Of a DNA stretch of 64,000 nucleotides, positions 7,999 through 17,572 are shown piece by piece (within the stretch, counting starts at the first letter, position 1; each line of letters opens with the position of its first letter). The notes below the pieces were generated by a model. The model saw nothing but the letters and a program-made list of their open reading frames with translations. It did not search any database and was not told where the DNA came from. Location: contig NZ_LXVX01000034.1 in the NCBI RefSeq assembly GCF_001650725.1, positions 248,001 through 312,000 of the forward strand, written 5' to 3'. Position numbers and translations under genes: made by a program. Source of the DNA: Sphingobium sp. TCM1. GTDB taxonomy: Bacteria > Pseudomonadota > Alphaproteobacteria > Sphingomonadales > Sphingomonadaceae.

Positions 7999-8011
7999 AA
8001 TTGGAAATGCT

Positions 8012-8671
8012 ATGGTCCTCGCGATCGCCTCACATATTCACGGCTGTGTTGTCGATGGCCGCGCTATCCTTCTCGATCTTCATCGCGGTCACTATTTCGC
8101 GGTTCAAGAACCCGAAAACGGCGCATTTGTCCGGTTGATGGAAAGCGGGGGAACTAAAGCAAATGCGCAAGATGATCTGGAAGTTCTTCGACGGAAGGGC
8201 TGGCTTTCGGAGTCTGAGCAGCCTCGCAGAATTTCTGCTGAGGACATTCAAAAGCCCACCGAGGTTTATAGACCGAAGAGTGCTTCGAGCGCTCATTGGC
8301 CGGCGTTTGCATCATCGTTTGCCTACCAACTGGGGGCTTGGTCAGCGTTAAAAGTTGTGCCGATTGGTCGGCTGCTCGCCACGCTGACAAAGCTCAAGAG
8401 CCACAACCACGGCTGTCTTGCATCTGACGGACTCGATGAAATCCTGAACGCGTTTCGCACGACCGATCGGCTTATCAGTGCGAATGAACGGTGTCTGATG
8501 AAGTCTGTCGCGCTCTCACTAGCACTGATCGAAGCCGGCCACATGCCGGTGCTGGTCTTCGGCGTCCGCCTCCATCCTTTTGTGGCGCACGCATGGGTGC
8601 AACTTGGAAATCGGTTGCTCAACGATGAACTCCACCGCGTCCAAGAATATCGCGCGATCATGGCTGTCTGA
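8012..8671 (+). CDS. Lasso peptide B protein: RRE domain fused to transglutaminase-like leader peptidase
   Basis: The product is 219 aa. The N-terminal PqqD-like RiPP recognition element (about residues 1-80; ILLDLHRGHYFAVQEPE) binds the leader. The C-terminal transglutaminase-like cysteine protease carries the expected Cys (ERCLMKSVALSLAL), His (HPFVAHAWVQ) and Asp (LLND) triad. It removes the leader before ring closure. I start at ATG 8012, just after the hairpin; the longer open frame upstream runs antisense to nothing but out of frame through the precursor and is not coding. Its stop overlaps the C gene start by one base (TGATG). Confidence 0.9.
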   Translation: MVLAIASHIHGCVVDGRAILLDLHRGHYFAVQEPENGAFVRLMESGGTKANAQDDLEVLRRKGWLSESEQPRRISAEDIQKPTEVYRPKSASSAHWPAFASSFAYQLGAWSALKVVPIGRLLATLTKLKSHNHGCLASDGLDEILNAFRTTDRLISANERCLMKSVALSLALIEAGHMPVLVFGVRLHPFVAHAWVQLGNRLLNDELHRVQEYRAIMAV

Positions 8672-10452
8672 TGGCTGTACGCTACCTTGCCGTTCTGTCC
8701 GCGGATGCCGAACGCCTCTCCGTCGTGCAGAAAGCCCTTTGCGGCGCGCTGGGGTATTCTCCGGCTTGGGACTTTCCAGAACTCGCCCTCTTTGTCACTC
8801 CGGCATCGGGCGGTCTTAAATGTTCTAGCGACGAACTTGCGGTTGTGGGCACAGTTTACTCGCGTAGCGGCCACGCTGATCCCTTCGATTGGGATGATGG
8901 AAAGCGTCCGAGAGAACCGGGGTGGCATGCCCAACGGTTACTTCGAGAGGTCTGGGGAGGCTATGTTGCCTTCATCCGCCGCAGCCAGGCGCGGGCCCAA
9001 GTCGAGGTGATGCGCGATCCGAGCGGCTCCTTGCCCTGCTATATGTTTCAGGCCGGGCCACTCACATGTTTCTGTTCAGATGTCGATATTGCGATCCGGA
9101 GTGGCTTATATCGTCCGTCGATCGATTGGACATCGGTGGTTCAGCACCTCTGGGCCGTGGCACTGCCTCAACGCCGTACCGCGCTTGAAGGTCTTGATGA
9201 GGTGCCGCAAGGATCCCGGCTGATATGGGATGCGACCGGGAACAATCTCGAACCTTGCTGGTCGCCGTGGAACCACGTCGGGCAACATGCTGCACGCAAC
9301 GACGTTGAACTCGCCGAGGAACTGCGCGCTACCGTGGAGAGCACGATTGCGAGCCTCGCGTCGCGATATAGGCATATTCAGCTCTGCCTCTCGGGCGGCT
9401 TGGACTCGTCAATCGTCGCAGCAAGTCTGGCTCGTAGTGGGGCGCAGACAACGGGGCTGATCCTGCTCTCGCGGGGCGTACAGGGAGACGAACGAGCCTA
9501 CGCAGGTCTGGTTGCAAAGACATTCGGCATGAAGCTTCGCGAGAGAGCATACCGACTGGAGTATATCGACCTCGACCGGTCGAGCGCCGAACATCTTCCG
9601 AAGCCGGTCGGTGCCGTCGGGAGACAGGCGTTCGACCGTATAAACAATGAGCTCGCAGCTAAGCTCGGCGCGGACGCCCAGTTCAGCGGCAACGGTGGCG
9701 ACAATGTATTCTGCTTCCTACAGTCGGCGACCCCGATAGCGGACCGTCTCAGGAAGGAAGGCGCGCGTGAAGCCTGGTCGACGCTATCCGACGTTTGCCA
9801 AATGACGGGGAGCAGCATCTGGACGGCATTTCGCAATGCTGTTCGACAGATGTGGCGAAATTCACATGCATATCGCTGGCGCGGCCAAGCGCAATTTCTT
9901 CGCCCGGAGGTGATTGAGGCTAGCGGAGCAAGGATCCATCATCCATGGCTGGATGCGCCCGACGATGCATTGGGCGGGGCCGCTGCCCATATCGCGCTGC
10001 TCCTTCGTCCACAGAGTTATACCGAAGGCCACCCTCGCGATGGCTCGTCCGAACTTGTTACCCCGCTGCTGGCACAGCCGGTTGTTGAATTCTGCCTCGG
10101 CATTCCTTCATGGAGATGGTGCGCGGGAGGACAGGATCGCGCGCTTGCCCGAAAAGCATTCGCGCCAAGCCTCCCCGCCAGCATTATCGACCGCCGATCA
10201 AAAGGTGGGCCAGCCGGCTTTTATCATGAAGTAGTTGAGAATCGGGGGGGCCAGTTGCGAGACCGATTGCTTGGTGGTGTGCTTGCTGCGCACCACCTTC
10301 TCGATGAAAACGTGTTAGAAGAATTCTTCCGGACTGCGGACTTCCGGCGCGGTGACGAATATGTCCGGATACTGGCCCTTGCCGATGCGGAAGCCTGGGC
10401 GCGCTGTTGGCAACGGCGATCCTCAGGGAGTGTGTTGACTGTCCATTGCTGA
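8671..10452 (+). CDS. Lasso peptide C protein: asparagine-synthetase-like lasso cyclase
   Basis: The product is 593 aa, usual for the family. The C-terminal synthetase domain has the PP-loop SGGLDSS at about residues 241-247 and a second conserved FSGNGGDNVF segment. The N-terminal glutaminase-like fold lacks the catalytic Cys2, as expected because no ammonia is needed. The enzyme adenylates the acidic side chain (predicted Asp9) and lets Gly1 attack it while the tail is threaded. It is translationally coupled to the B gene, and its 3' end overlaps the convergent isopeptidase gene by 30 nt. Confidence 0.93.
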   Translation: MAVRYLAVLSADAERLSVVQKALCGALGYSPAWDFPELALFVTPASGGLKCSSDELAVVGTVYSRSGHADPFDWDDGKRPREPGWHAQRLLREVWGGYVAFIRRSQARAQVEVMRDPSGSLPCYMFQAGPLTCFCSDVDIAIRSGLYRPSIDWTSVVQHLWAVALPQRRTALEGLDEVPQGSRLIWDATGNNLEPCWSPWNHVGQHAARNDVELAEELRATVESTIASLASRYRHIQLCLSGGLDSSIVAASLARSGAQTTGLILLSRGVQGDERAYAGLVAKTFGMKLRERAYRLEYIDLDRSSAEHLPKPVGAVGRQAFDRINNELAAKLGADAQFSGNGGDNVFCFLQSATPIADRLRKEGAREAWSTLSDVCQMTGSSIWTAFRNAVRQMWRNSHAYRWRGQAQFLRPEVIEASGARIHHPWLDAPDDALGGAAAHIALLLRPQSYTEGHPRDGSSELVTPLLAQPVVEFCLGIPSWRWCAGGQDRALARKAFAPSLPASIIDRRSKGGPAGFYHEVVENRGGQLRDRLLGGVLAAHHLLDENVLEEFFRTADFRRGDEYVRILALADAEAWARCWQRRSSGSVLTVHC

Positions 10453-12555
10453 CGTTTTTGCTCTCCAAGCCCTCCAACGGTCAAACTGTGCTCTTTTGCT
10501 AGGATCAGGATCTTCCCGATCGTTCAGCCAGAAATCGAACCAGTCCAGGTTGCGCGTATAAACCGCTAGGCGATGAGCGGGCTGCCATTTTGTGTGATAT
10601 TCTCCCGCGAAGATATAAGAATCAACCGGCCGTTTCTTTTCAACAAGAGATGTAACAGTTTCGAGGCTGGCGAGATATTCGTCGTCAGCTAGTTGGAGCA
10701 GAAGGGGCGTTGTGAAGCGATCGGCATTGCGGGCGATAGAATAGGGCTGCCAAAAACTGGTACCAGGGGAAGTATAGTCCGGGTACAGGTAAGAGGTCAA
10801 ATAGCGATCGCCGTAAAAGCCCATCAATGGAAACAGTGTCTTGGGATCCTCGCAGCAGGTGCTCAACGATGCTGCTCGGAATAAAGTGCTGTTAAGCAGC
10901 GAAAACTGCGCTGTCGTGGATCCATCGCTTAGACCCGTTATCCCGACCCGAGTCTGGTCAATTAGACCACGCCTCCCGAGGATTGATAATCCGCTTTCGA
11001 TCGCCGATAGTACGCTGCGCTTGTCCGACCATTGTCCATAATCCAAGCGGACCTTCTCCGATCGATCGTCGCTGGGAGAGAGCGATGAGACATTTTTCGG
11101 GCGCTGCAAGCTGAGCACCGCGATGCCTCGTGCAGCAAGGGCCTGTATCGGATATTCGTCTCCAGTTCCTCCCCGCAGGAAACCTCGCGTTTCATACTGG
11201 ACCAGGACAATGGGAAGCTGCCTCTCGCCGTGATATCCGGGCGGAAGGACGAGGTCGCCAAAAATCGGCAACCCCCGATTGTTTGTCCAGTGAAGGCGTT
11301 CGACCTGACCGAGCTTCAATTGGCGAAAATCCGGATTTGGTTCAAAGATTGTTTGCATTTGTCCTGTGGCGGGGTCGATCGAGACAATTTTCCTTGGCGT
11401 AGTGGATGCCTCGTGCATGCATACGAGACGATCGAGAATGCTCTGGCATCCCAGGAGGAGATCGTTGGTTTCTAGCGTGCGCCTCGGACTGCCATAGCCA
11501 GGATGCCAAATGTACAGTCCAAGCTCGCCCGATGCCCAACCTTCATGACGTAGGAAAATCAGCCTCTTTCCATTGCGATCCCACCAGAGGCCCGCGAACT
11601 TGCCTCGGCAGGGCGCGGCTTTACAGGGAATGCTTCTCTTGTCCCCCAAGCTGACGTGGATGGCATCCACCGGGTATGTTAGGTTTGGGTCGATCGGCAT
11701 GATCCAAGCACGTTTGGCTCCGAGCAGGGCAGGTGGAACAGTGCCCGAGCGCGGCAGCGCCTCTCGGTCTGGATCAAGGCGGCGCCGGTCACTAGGCGAG
11801 GCCGGACGCACGGATCCCGTCGCAAGATTGTAGGTTCGATATTCAAATTCCAGCGGCTCTGCGGGCCATGGGTGGTTGCTGGCAACAGGAGACCAGCGGT
11901 CATCATAGCGCCATCCGCTCAGGCCCTCATGATCTATAGCCGCACGGGCGGCGGCAAGAGCGGGACGCGTCGACGCGATGATGTCGTGGCCATCGGCGGA
12001 CCAAGAGAAATCCTCGATATCGGTCGTGGAGTTCGTCACCGCCCGCGATCCCGACCCATCAGCCTGCGCGACCCAGACCTGTCTCGCACCACCCGTTGCC
12101 TTGAGAAAAGCGACCGCGGAGCCGTCAGGCGACCATCGTGGAACGATTAGTTGAGCCTCCCCGCTGGGATAGCCAGCCAACGGTCCTCTCGCGAATATGA
12201 CCCGTAGGAGTTCGCCCCCCTGATCGATTAGGCGCGGCCGGGAACCGGGCTCCAGATCCATGACGAACATGGCAAGACAGAAGCTGTTGGTGTCAGGGTT
12301 TGCCTGACGCAGCTGGAACGCAAGGCGACGCCCATCAGGCGAGATGCCAAGTGGGCTACCGCTGAGAAACATCACAGCGGTCGGACCTATATCTCTCAGA
12401 CCAAGTAAGTCGCGTGCGGTGATAGTCCGCTCGGGAGCGCCAGTAATTGTCGGCGACGGGGTTAAAGCCTCGCAGCCCTGCGGCGACGCGGAAGCAGGCG
12501 AGGAAAGAGCGAGCGCCAGGGATGCCGCCAGGCCGGCCAGCAGAAGCTTGCGCAT
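10423..12555 (-). CDS. Lasso peptide isopeptidase (prolyl-oligopeptidase family, AtxE2-like)
   Basis: The product is 710 aa with a signal peptide (MRKLLLAGLAASLALALSS), a WD40-like beta-propeller region and a C-terminal alpha/beta-hydrolase. The nucleophile motif GLSDGS is near residue 543, with candidate Asp (LADDEY, near 624) and His (GEYHTKW, near 654). Enzymes of this type in sphingomonad and Caulobacter lasso loci hydrolyse the isopeptide bond of their own lasso peptide after uptake. It lies 4 nt downstream of the transducer gene and converges on the C gene. Substrate specificity is inferred from context. Confidence 0.88.
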   Translation of the reverse strand: MRKLLLAGLAASLALALSSPASASPQGCEALTPSPTITGAPERTITARDLLGLRDIGPTAVMFLSGSPLGISPDGRRLAFQLRQANPDTNSFCLAMFVMDLEPGSRPRLIDQGGELLRVIFARGPLAGYPSGEAQLIVPRWSPDGSAVAFLKATGGARQVWVAQADGSGSRAVTNSTTDIEDFSWSADGHDIIASTRPALAAARAAIDHEGLSGWRYDDRWSPVASNHPWPAEPLEFEYRTYNLATGSVRPASPSDRRRLDPDREALPRSGTVPPALLGAKRAWIMPIDPNLTYPVDAIHVSLGDKRSIPCKAAPCRGKFAGLWWDRNGKRLIFLRHEGWASGELGLYIWHPGYGSPRRTLETNDLLLGCQSILDRLVCMHEASTTPRKIVSIDPATGQMQTIFEPNPDFRQLKLGQVERLHWTNNRGLPIFGDLVLPPGYHGERQLPIVLVQYETRGFLRGGTGDEYPIQALAARGIAVLSLQRPKNVSSLSPSDDRSEKVRLDYGQWSDKRSVLSAIESGLSILGRRGLIDQTRVGITGLSDGSTTAQFSLLNSTLFRAASLSTCCEDPKTLFPLMGFYGDRYLTSYLYPDYTSPGTSFWQPYSIARNADRFTTPLLLQLADDEYLASLETVTSLVEKKRPVDSYIFAGEYHTKWQPAHRLAVYTRNLDWFDFWLNDREDPDPSKRAQFDRWRAWRAKTSAMDSQHTP

Positions 12556-12559
12556 GGCC

Positions 12560-15172
12560 TCACCACTTCTTCGTGACGGTAAGACTCATGAAGCGGCCGA
12601 CAGCGGATACGTTGTTCGAGTCGTAGCTGGGATCGATGCCGTATGCCTGCCGGATACGTGCGGGCTTCGCATTGAGCAGGTTGAAGATCGATGCGGAAAC
12701 CGACAGGCCCCGCAGCACCGCATTTTCGGATCCGAATGTGTAGCCGCCAGCGATGTCGATCGTGCTCAGGCCGCCGACCGGGACATGCTCCGGTAGGCGG
12801 TTATCGATCTCGCCGCCGGTGCGATTGAAATAAGCGGCGGCGGAATAACCAGCCTTATGCCAGTCGAAGCCCGCGCGTGCGCGCCAATGCGGTGGGTTGA
12901 ATATCTCCCCGGCAAGATCGAGACTGGGCTGCCCTTCGATCAGAATTTGCCGGCTGCTTAGATACGAAACCTGTGCCTGGAGATTGAACGTCCCAAGTTG
13001 GCCGGGATCGATTGTATAACGGCCATTGATATCCACGCCATGAGCCCTCTGACGAGCCGAGTTGCGCTGCCGGTTGTCGAGGATGGCGACTACACTAGCC
13101 GGATCGTATGGGTTTCCTGTCTGGTTCGATAACCCAGCCGGAGCATTGGCCAAGGCCGCCGCGATCTGCGCTGCCGAGGGATTGAAGGTGATGATGTCGG
13201 CATAGATCGGATTGCTGAGAGCGCCGAGGCTCGATTGAAGGGGTGTGATGATCCGGTCGCGGTACGCGATGTGGAAATAGCTGACCTCGAGTTGCGCGTG
13301 GGGCAGCCAGTGCGGATGCAGCGCAAGAGACGCGGTCCATGTCGACGCATGCTCTGGCCGCAGGCTGTCTGCATTCCCGCCCGAGGTCTGGAGCACGGTG
13401 GCGGTGGGCGGGAACGCGGTGGCGCCGTAGGCGCTCGCTGGCTTAAGGCTGACGGCTTTGTAGTTGAACTGCTGATAGAGGGTCGGCGCCTTGAACGACC
13501 GTCCCCACGATCCCTTGAGGTCTATATCTTCGGTCGGGGCATAGAGGATGCCTAGTTTGGGCGTCGCAATACGATCGATTCCCGGATAGTCTTCGTAGCG
13601 AACGGCCGCGTTGAGGGAGAGCCGATAGACAGCGGGGATAATGAGCGCGGGAGATATCAAGGGGACGTTGATTTCTGCGAACCCATAATAGCTATCGCGA
13701 TTTGCAGTGAAGTCACTCAGTACGGTCGTTATTACTGGGGTGACAGTCTGGGTGTTTACGTCAAGACTGTTGGAACGATAGCCTGCACCGGCCGCGAGTT
13801 GGACGTCACCTCCAGGCAACGTGAAAACATGAGCTTCGATTCCCGCCTCGCCAGTTGCGAGTGTGTCCCTATAGTGGACGAGGGCCGTCAGGAATTGCGA
13901 TCTGGACGCGAACTGTGCCGATGTGACGCGGCTGTCGCTTACGCCATAGGTGCCAGTCGCATAGGCGTGCCAAGACGGCGAGATCGACCATTCCAGGCGT
14001 GGTGAGACGGAGAAGGATTCGACACGAGGCAATGAGAGCGCGCCGTTTATGCTATAGTCCGCAGTGACTGTGGAAGGACTCTGAGTACGGGACGTGCGCC
14101 GATTGTAAGTTGAATCCACGCTGAGACGGAAGTGCGTCCCGATTTGCTGGTGGCCTGCCAATATCGCGCTGATTTGCCGCATGGCCGGAACAAGCGTCGA
14201 AGATCCATCCAGTGTTCGGGTATAGTCCCGATCCTTGGCTAGGATTGCCGTCGACCGGTTGTAGTCGAACACACCGATGAGGCCGCCACCCTGCCACACG
14301 GCTCCACCGACGGCGCTGTATTGCTGCTGTTGGTTGCCGCCGTCGGTGGAGCCGCCATAGCGTGCAGACGTGCTGAGGCCGCTATAGTCCGGACGAAGAA
14401 TCACATTGGCGACCCCGCCTACGGCATCCGAGCCGTAGATCGCCGAAGCACCATCCGCCACAACCTCGATACGGTCCACAGCTGCCAATGGAATCGAGGC
14501 GATATCGATGCCCTGATAGACGGCGTCATACGGAAGACGATGACCATTAAGTAAGGTGAGGGTTGCATCTGGCCCAAGGCCGCGCAGATTCAGCGTCGAA
14601 GACGAGGTCACATTCTGGTTATTGCCACCCTGGAGCCCGCCACCCGCAACACCCGGATTCTGCCCGCCACCAAAATTCTGCGGAATTGACCGAACCGCAT
14701 CACCTAGATTGGTGAAGCCGGCATCCGTTAGTGTTTGGCGCGACATGCTGATCACCGGAGACGTCGGCGTCGCTCCGCGTATGCGTGACCCGGTCACCAC
14801 AATGTCGCTTTGAACCGTCGAGGGATAAGCTAGATTCCCCGACGGTTCCGCTCGCCCCCGGATGATGATTACTTCCTTTCGGAACTGAGCGGTCAGCCCG
14901 GACCCTTCCAGGAGCGCCTGGACCGCCTCGTCGGCAGTAAATCTTCCATGCAATCGGCGTGCGGTCTTCCCGAGCACCGCCTCGGAGTTGAAGATAATCT
15001 CCTTCCCCGACAGGCGGCTTACGGCTTTGAGGGCTTCGCCTAGGTCCCCGGCTTCGATGTTATACTCGATCCGACGCTCATCCGCGGCAAGGACGGGGGC
15101 GACCGGGACGAAAGTACCGATCGCCACAGCGGCAAGAAGCGCGCACCGAAACCGAGACCCCATTCGAACCAT
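12560..15172 (-). CDS. TonB-dependent transducer for lasso peptide uptake and signalling
   Basis: The product is 870 aa. A signal peptide (cut near PVLAA-D) is followed by an STN (secretin/TonB N-terminal) signalling domain (about residues 30-100; IEYNIEAGDLGEALKAVSRLSG), a plug domain (from about 120; VVTGSRIRGATPTSP) and a 22-strand-type barrel ending in the typical Leu-Thr-Val-Thr-Lys-Lys-Trp. Receptors with STN domains pass ligand binding to a FecR protein. ATG 15172 follows AAAGGGGGC. Together with the isopeptidase it forms the import arm of the lasso locus. Confidence 0.9.
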   Translation of the reverse strand: MVRMGSRFRCALLAAVAIGTFVPVAPVLAADERRIEYNIEAGDLGEALKAVSRLSGKEIIFNSEAVLGKTARRLHGRFTADEAVQALLEGSGLTAQFRKEVIIIRGRAEPSGNLAYPSTVQSDIVVTGSRIRGATPTSPVISMSRQTLTDAGFTNLGDAVRSIPQNFGGGQNPGVAGGGLQGGNNQNVTSSSTLNLRGLGPDATLTLLNGHRLPYDAVYQGIDIASIPLAAVDRIEVVADGASAIYGSDAVGGVANVILRPDYSGLSTSARYGGSTDGGNQQQQYSAVGGAVWQGGGLIGVFDYNRSTAILAKDRDYTRTLDGSSTLVPAMRQISAILAGHQQIGTHFRLSVDSTYNRRTSRTQSPSTVTADYSINGALSLPRVESFSVSPRLEWSISPSWHAYATGTYGVSDSRVTSAQFASRSQFLTALVHYRDTLATGEAGIEAHVFTLPGGDVQLAAGAGYRSNSLDVNTQTVTPVITTVLSDFTANRDSYYGFAEINVPLISPALIIPAVYRLSLNAAVRYEDYPGIDRIATPKLGILYAPTEDIDLKGSWGRSFKAPTLYQQFNYKAVSLKPASAYGATAFPPTATVLQTSGGNADSLRPEHASTWTASLALHPHWLPHAQLEVSYFHIAYRDRIITPLQSSLGALSNPIYADIITFNPSAAQIAAALANAPAGLSNQTGNPYDPASVVAILDNRQRNSARQRAHGVDINGRYTIDPGQLGTFNLQAQVSYLSSRQILIEGQPSLDLAGEIFNPPHWRARAGFDWHKAGYSAAAYFNRTGGEIDNRLPEHVPVGGLSTIDIAGGYTFGSENAVLRGLSVSASIFNLLNAKPARIRQAYGIDPSYDSNNVSAVGRFMSLTVTKKW

Positions 15173-15272
15173 CTTTTGCCCCCTTTGAAATTCCCGACAA
15201 TCTGGCGGGATTTTCAGGGAGCATCGCAACAAAACTGCAACCTACGGGGTAGGTCACAAAAAAAGTTTCTGG

Positions 15273-16364
15273 CTATCGTCGCTTGAGAGTGATCTCGCCC
15301 GTTTTGGTCTTTTCGACGTCGAGGTCGAACAGCGCCGCCAGCCGGTCGGCGACCTGGTCGGGATCGTTGACCCGGAACCTCCCGCTTACCCGCAACGCTC
15401 CGATGCTCGGGTCACCGAGTTGGATGGTGGTCGCGGAATCCCGGTTGGCCTCCGCAATCACCGCAGCGAGCGGCGTGCGCTCATATTCGCGCACCGGATC
15501 GATGTCCGGGGGCGGCATGACGGGGAGAGACCCACCCTTTGTCGCAAGGGTCCGTAGCACCGTCGGCGTCGCCACCGCGAAGCTCAGGATCTCGCCCGGC
15601 TCAAGACGCGCGACGGCCGCCGGACCGGTCGTTCCCTTGATGGCGTTGGGACGTTCGACATCGACGGCTCCACGCAACAGCTTCACCGTCACGCGCTCAT
15701 CGCGCTCCACACTCACCTCGAAAATCGTCCCGCGCGCGGTCACGCTCCCTCCGCCGGCCAGGACGACAAAGGGACGCGCTTGATGCGCCACCTCGAACCG
15801 GGCACGTCCCCGCTCGAGTTTCAACTCGCGCCGATCAGGCGTGAAGGTCGCGAAAAGCTCGCTGTTGGAGGCAAGCTCGACGGTCGAGCCGTCGCCCAGC
15901 CGAACCGTCCTTCGCGAACCGTCCGCCGTCGCGTAGCGCTGCTGCCCCGCCGGTTGGTCCGCCTTCTGCAGGGCCATCTGGGGCGGCCCCTCTCCCATGC
16001 CTGGCAGCCTGCCCTTCGCGATCCAGCCTCCGATCCCGACCGTCAGCAAGAGGCTGGCTGCGATCGCCGCCCATCGCCAGCGGTGTCCGCTGTCGTCGTT
16101 GTCATTGGCCCCGCCGGCTTCGTCTCCACGCTCGGCAGAAAGGTTCTCTTCCTCGGCCGCCATGAAGCGACCCAATGCGAATATTTCGCCGGCACGGTGG
16201 TAGGCCCCACGGTGCGACGCACCCAGCGCGAGCCACTCCTCGAACTGCGGGCGCCACTCCTCCGCATCAGGTCCCCGCATCCGGGCGAACCACAGGGACG
16301 CCTCGCGCATTTGCTGGTCCATCCTCGGCATCGGCTCCGGCTCCTCGCCCTCAGCCATTGGCAT
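15273..16364 (-). CDS. FecR-family anti-sigma factor
   Basis: The product is about 363 aa. The N-terminal cytoplasmic DUF4880-like part (QQMREASLWFARMRGPD, then FEEWLALGASHRGAYHR) binds the sigma factor. A transmembrane helix lies near residues 105-122 (WAAIAASLLLTVGIGGWIA). The periplasmic FecR domain (RTVRLGDGSTVELASNS) and a C-terminal STN-like part complete the usual architecture. The start at 16364 overlaps the end of the sigma factor gene; ATG 16358 is a possible alternative. It relays the receptor signal to the ECF factor. Confidence 0.88.
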   Translation of the reverse strand: MPMAEGEEPEPMPRMDQQMREASLWFARMRGPDAEEWRPQFEEWLALGASHRGAYHRAGEIFALGRFMAAEEENLSAERGDEAGGANDNDDSGHRWRWAAIAASLLLTVGIGGWIAKGRLPGMGEGPPQMALQKADQPAGQQRYATADGSRRTVRLGDGSTVELASNSELFATFTPDRRELKLERGRARFEVAHQARPFVVLAGGGSVTARGTIFEVSVERDERVTVKLLRGAVDVERPNAIKGTTGPAAVARLEPGEILSFAVATPTVLRTLATKGGSLPVMPPPDIDPVREYERTPLAAVIAEANRDSATTIQLGDPSIGALRVSGRFRVNDPDQVADRLAALFDLDVEKTKTGEITLKRR

Positions 16365-16899
16365 TTTCGAGGCTCTTGCCGATGCGCACAATGGCCTCGG
16401 CCACATGCCACTCCACGGTTCGGATACTGATCTCAAGCTGTTCAGCTATCTGCCTATATCCCAGTTCTTCAGCGCGATGTAACAAATATACCTCTTTCGT
16501 CCTTGGCGGGAGGCACTCGACAGCCAGTCGGTAGCGTTCCCGCATGTCGTTTATCTCCGCGATCCTGTCGGGGCGGGCAATCTCTTCGCCGGATGTATAA
16601 ACGACCGGATCGAACGACTCTGCCCTGGCCCAGGCTCGCACGCGATCGGCAAGGAGATGTCGAACAATTCCCTGCAAATAGGCGCCCGGGTTGCTCGTGG
16701 CGGCGCTGGATCGCGAAGCGACCAGCCTCGTAAATGCTTCCTGGACCAAGTCGTGCCGATCCTCCTCCTGCCAGATCCGCCGCTTGAGAAAGGAGAGCAG
16801 CTTGGGTGCCTCCCTTCGATAGACAGCTTCAAACTGGCGATCGCCATAGCCTGCGTTCGCGGGCGCGCAGATGCCTTCGTCCTCACTTCCGCGAAACAT
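16351..16899 (-). CDS. ECF sigma factor, FecI-like
   Basis: The product is about 182 aa. Region 2 (LSFLKRRIWQEEDRHDLVQEAFTRL) and region 4 (LPPRTKEVYLLHRAEELGY, then RQIAEQLEISIRTVEWHV) are clear. I start at ATG 16899 (MFRGSEDE). A longer frame to 17007 begins with an atypical hydrophobic stretch and is less likely; no strong ribosome site separates them. It overlaps the FecR gene and should be held inactive by it until the transducer binds its ligand. Confidence 0.88.
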   Translation of the reverse strand: MFRGSEDEGICAPANAGYGDRQFEAVYRREAPKLLSFLKRRIWQEEDRHDLVQEAFTRLVASRSSAATSNPGAYLQGIVRHLLADRVRAWARAESFDPVVYTSGEEIARPDRIAEINDMRERYRLAVECLPPRTKEVYLLHRAEELGYRQIAEQLEISIRTVEWHVAEAIVRIGKSLENANG

Positions 16900-17176
16900 G
16901 AGCCCGGGCGCACGTCTGGAGGTGGGCGCGCGACGAAACGCGACGATAGGCAGACAAAGAAGACAGCATGACAGGACCACCGAAGGGTGGCGGGCAATAA
17001 CGTCCAATGCGTGCGCCCAACCGTCATGGATGGGCCCGTTGCCATGCCTGGAAGGTTTATCCTACAGGCGGATCCCAGCCGCTTTCCGCACTGCAGGAAA
17101 ACTGTGCAACGATTTCCGGAAGGTTTCAAGCTACCAAGAGCGCGAAGCCTCCTCTTCGGCACTCCGGCCTGCACTC
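16900..17176. promoter_or_regulatory. Gap upstream of the ECF sigma factor gene
   Basis: This 277-nt stretch has no convincing gene. On the minus strand it contains a GGAAAT element about 220 nt upstream of the sigma factor start, reminiscent of the -35 box of FecI-dependent promoters, but I cannot identify a matching -10 element. It is the likely promoter region for the sigma/FecR pair. Confidence 0.3.
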
Positions 17177-17572
17177 CTAGCATCCGTTTTGGTCAGGCGC
17201 CGGCTCGAGTGCCACGAGCTCGACCAGACGATCGAAGAAGCGGTCGAGCAATGTCCGCGTCTCCGGCGCCAGATCGACAATGATCCTTCTGCCATCCTTT
17301 GGGTCGCGCTGGAGCATGACCAGCCCCCGTTCGGCCATGCGATGGACGATCCGCTGCGAATTTCGCTCCGATGCGCTCGACGCGGCGGTCAGAGCAGTCA
17401 ACGACCGCGGCTGTCTGCGCTTGCACGTATAGAGATCGAGAAGCATCTCGAATGCCGGGATGGTGAAAAGGTCGCGACCGAGCTCGGCGGCGCGCAAGCG
17501 CTGAACCTGTTCGGTGAAGCCGACCATGCTGCAGCGATCCACGGACGCTGCGATACGGCCCCCCTCCATCAT
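17177..17572 (-). CDS. MarR-type winged-helix regulator
   Basis: The product is 131 aa. The core (AFEMLLDLYTCKRRQPRSLTAL, then ASERNSQRIVHRMAERGLV) and the basic wing (RDPKDGRRIIVDLAPE) match MarR-family winged helices. The fold is short at the N-terminus. It is on the same strand as the sigma/FecR pair, 278 nt upstream. Just before it lies a 24-codon frame (about 17643-17569) with AAAGGAAC ahead of its ATG and a stop overlapping this gene's start, possibly a leader peptide. Confidence 0.7.
   Translation of the reverse strand: MMEGGRIAASVDRCSMVGFTEQVQRLRAAELGRDLFTIPAFEMLLDLYTCKRRQPRSLTALTAASSASERNSQRIVHRMAERGLVMLQRDPKDGRRIIVDLAPETRTLLDRFFDRLVELVALEPAPDQNGC

Noticed and set aside
7802..8011. 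Upstream extension of the lasso B protein frame across the precursor gene
   Set aside because: It runs out of frame through the precursor and the hairpin, has unnatural Arg/Ser-rich composition, and the ATG at 8012 gives a normal B protein.
16900..17007. Longer N-terminus for the ECF sigma factor
   Set aside because: The extra residues are hydrophobic and Cys/Arg-rich, unlike sigma factors, and region 2 is complete without them.
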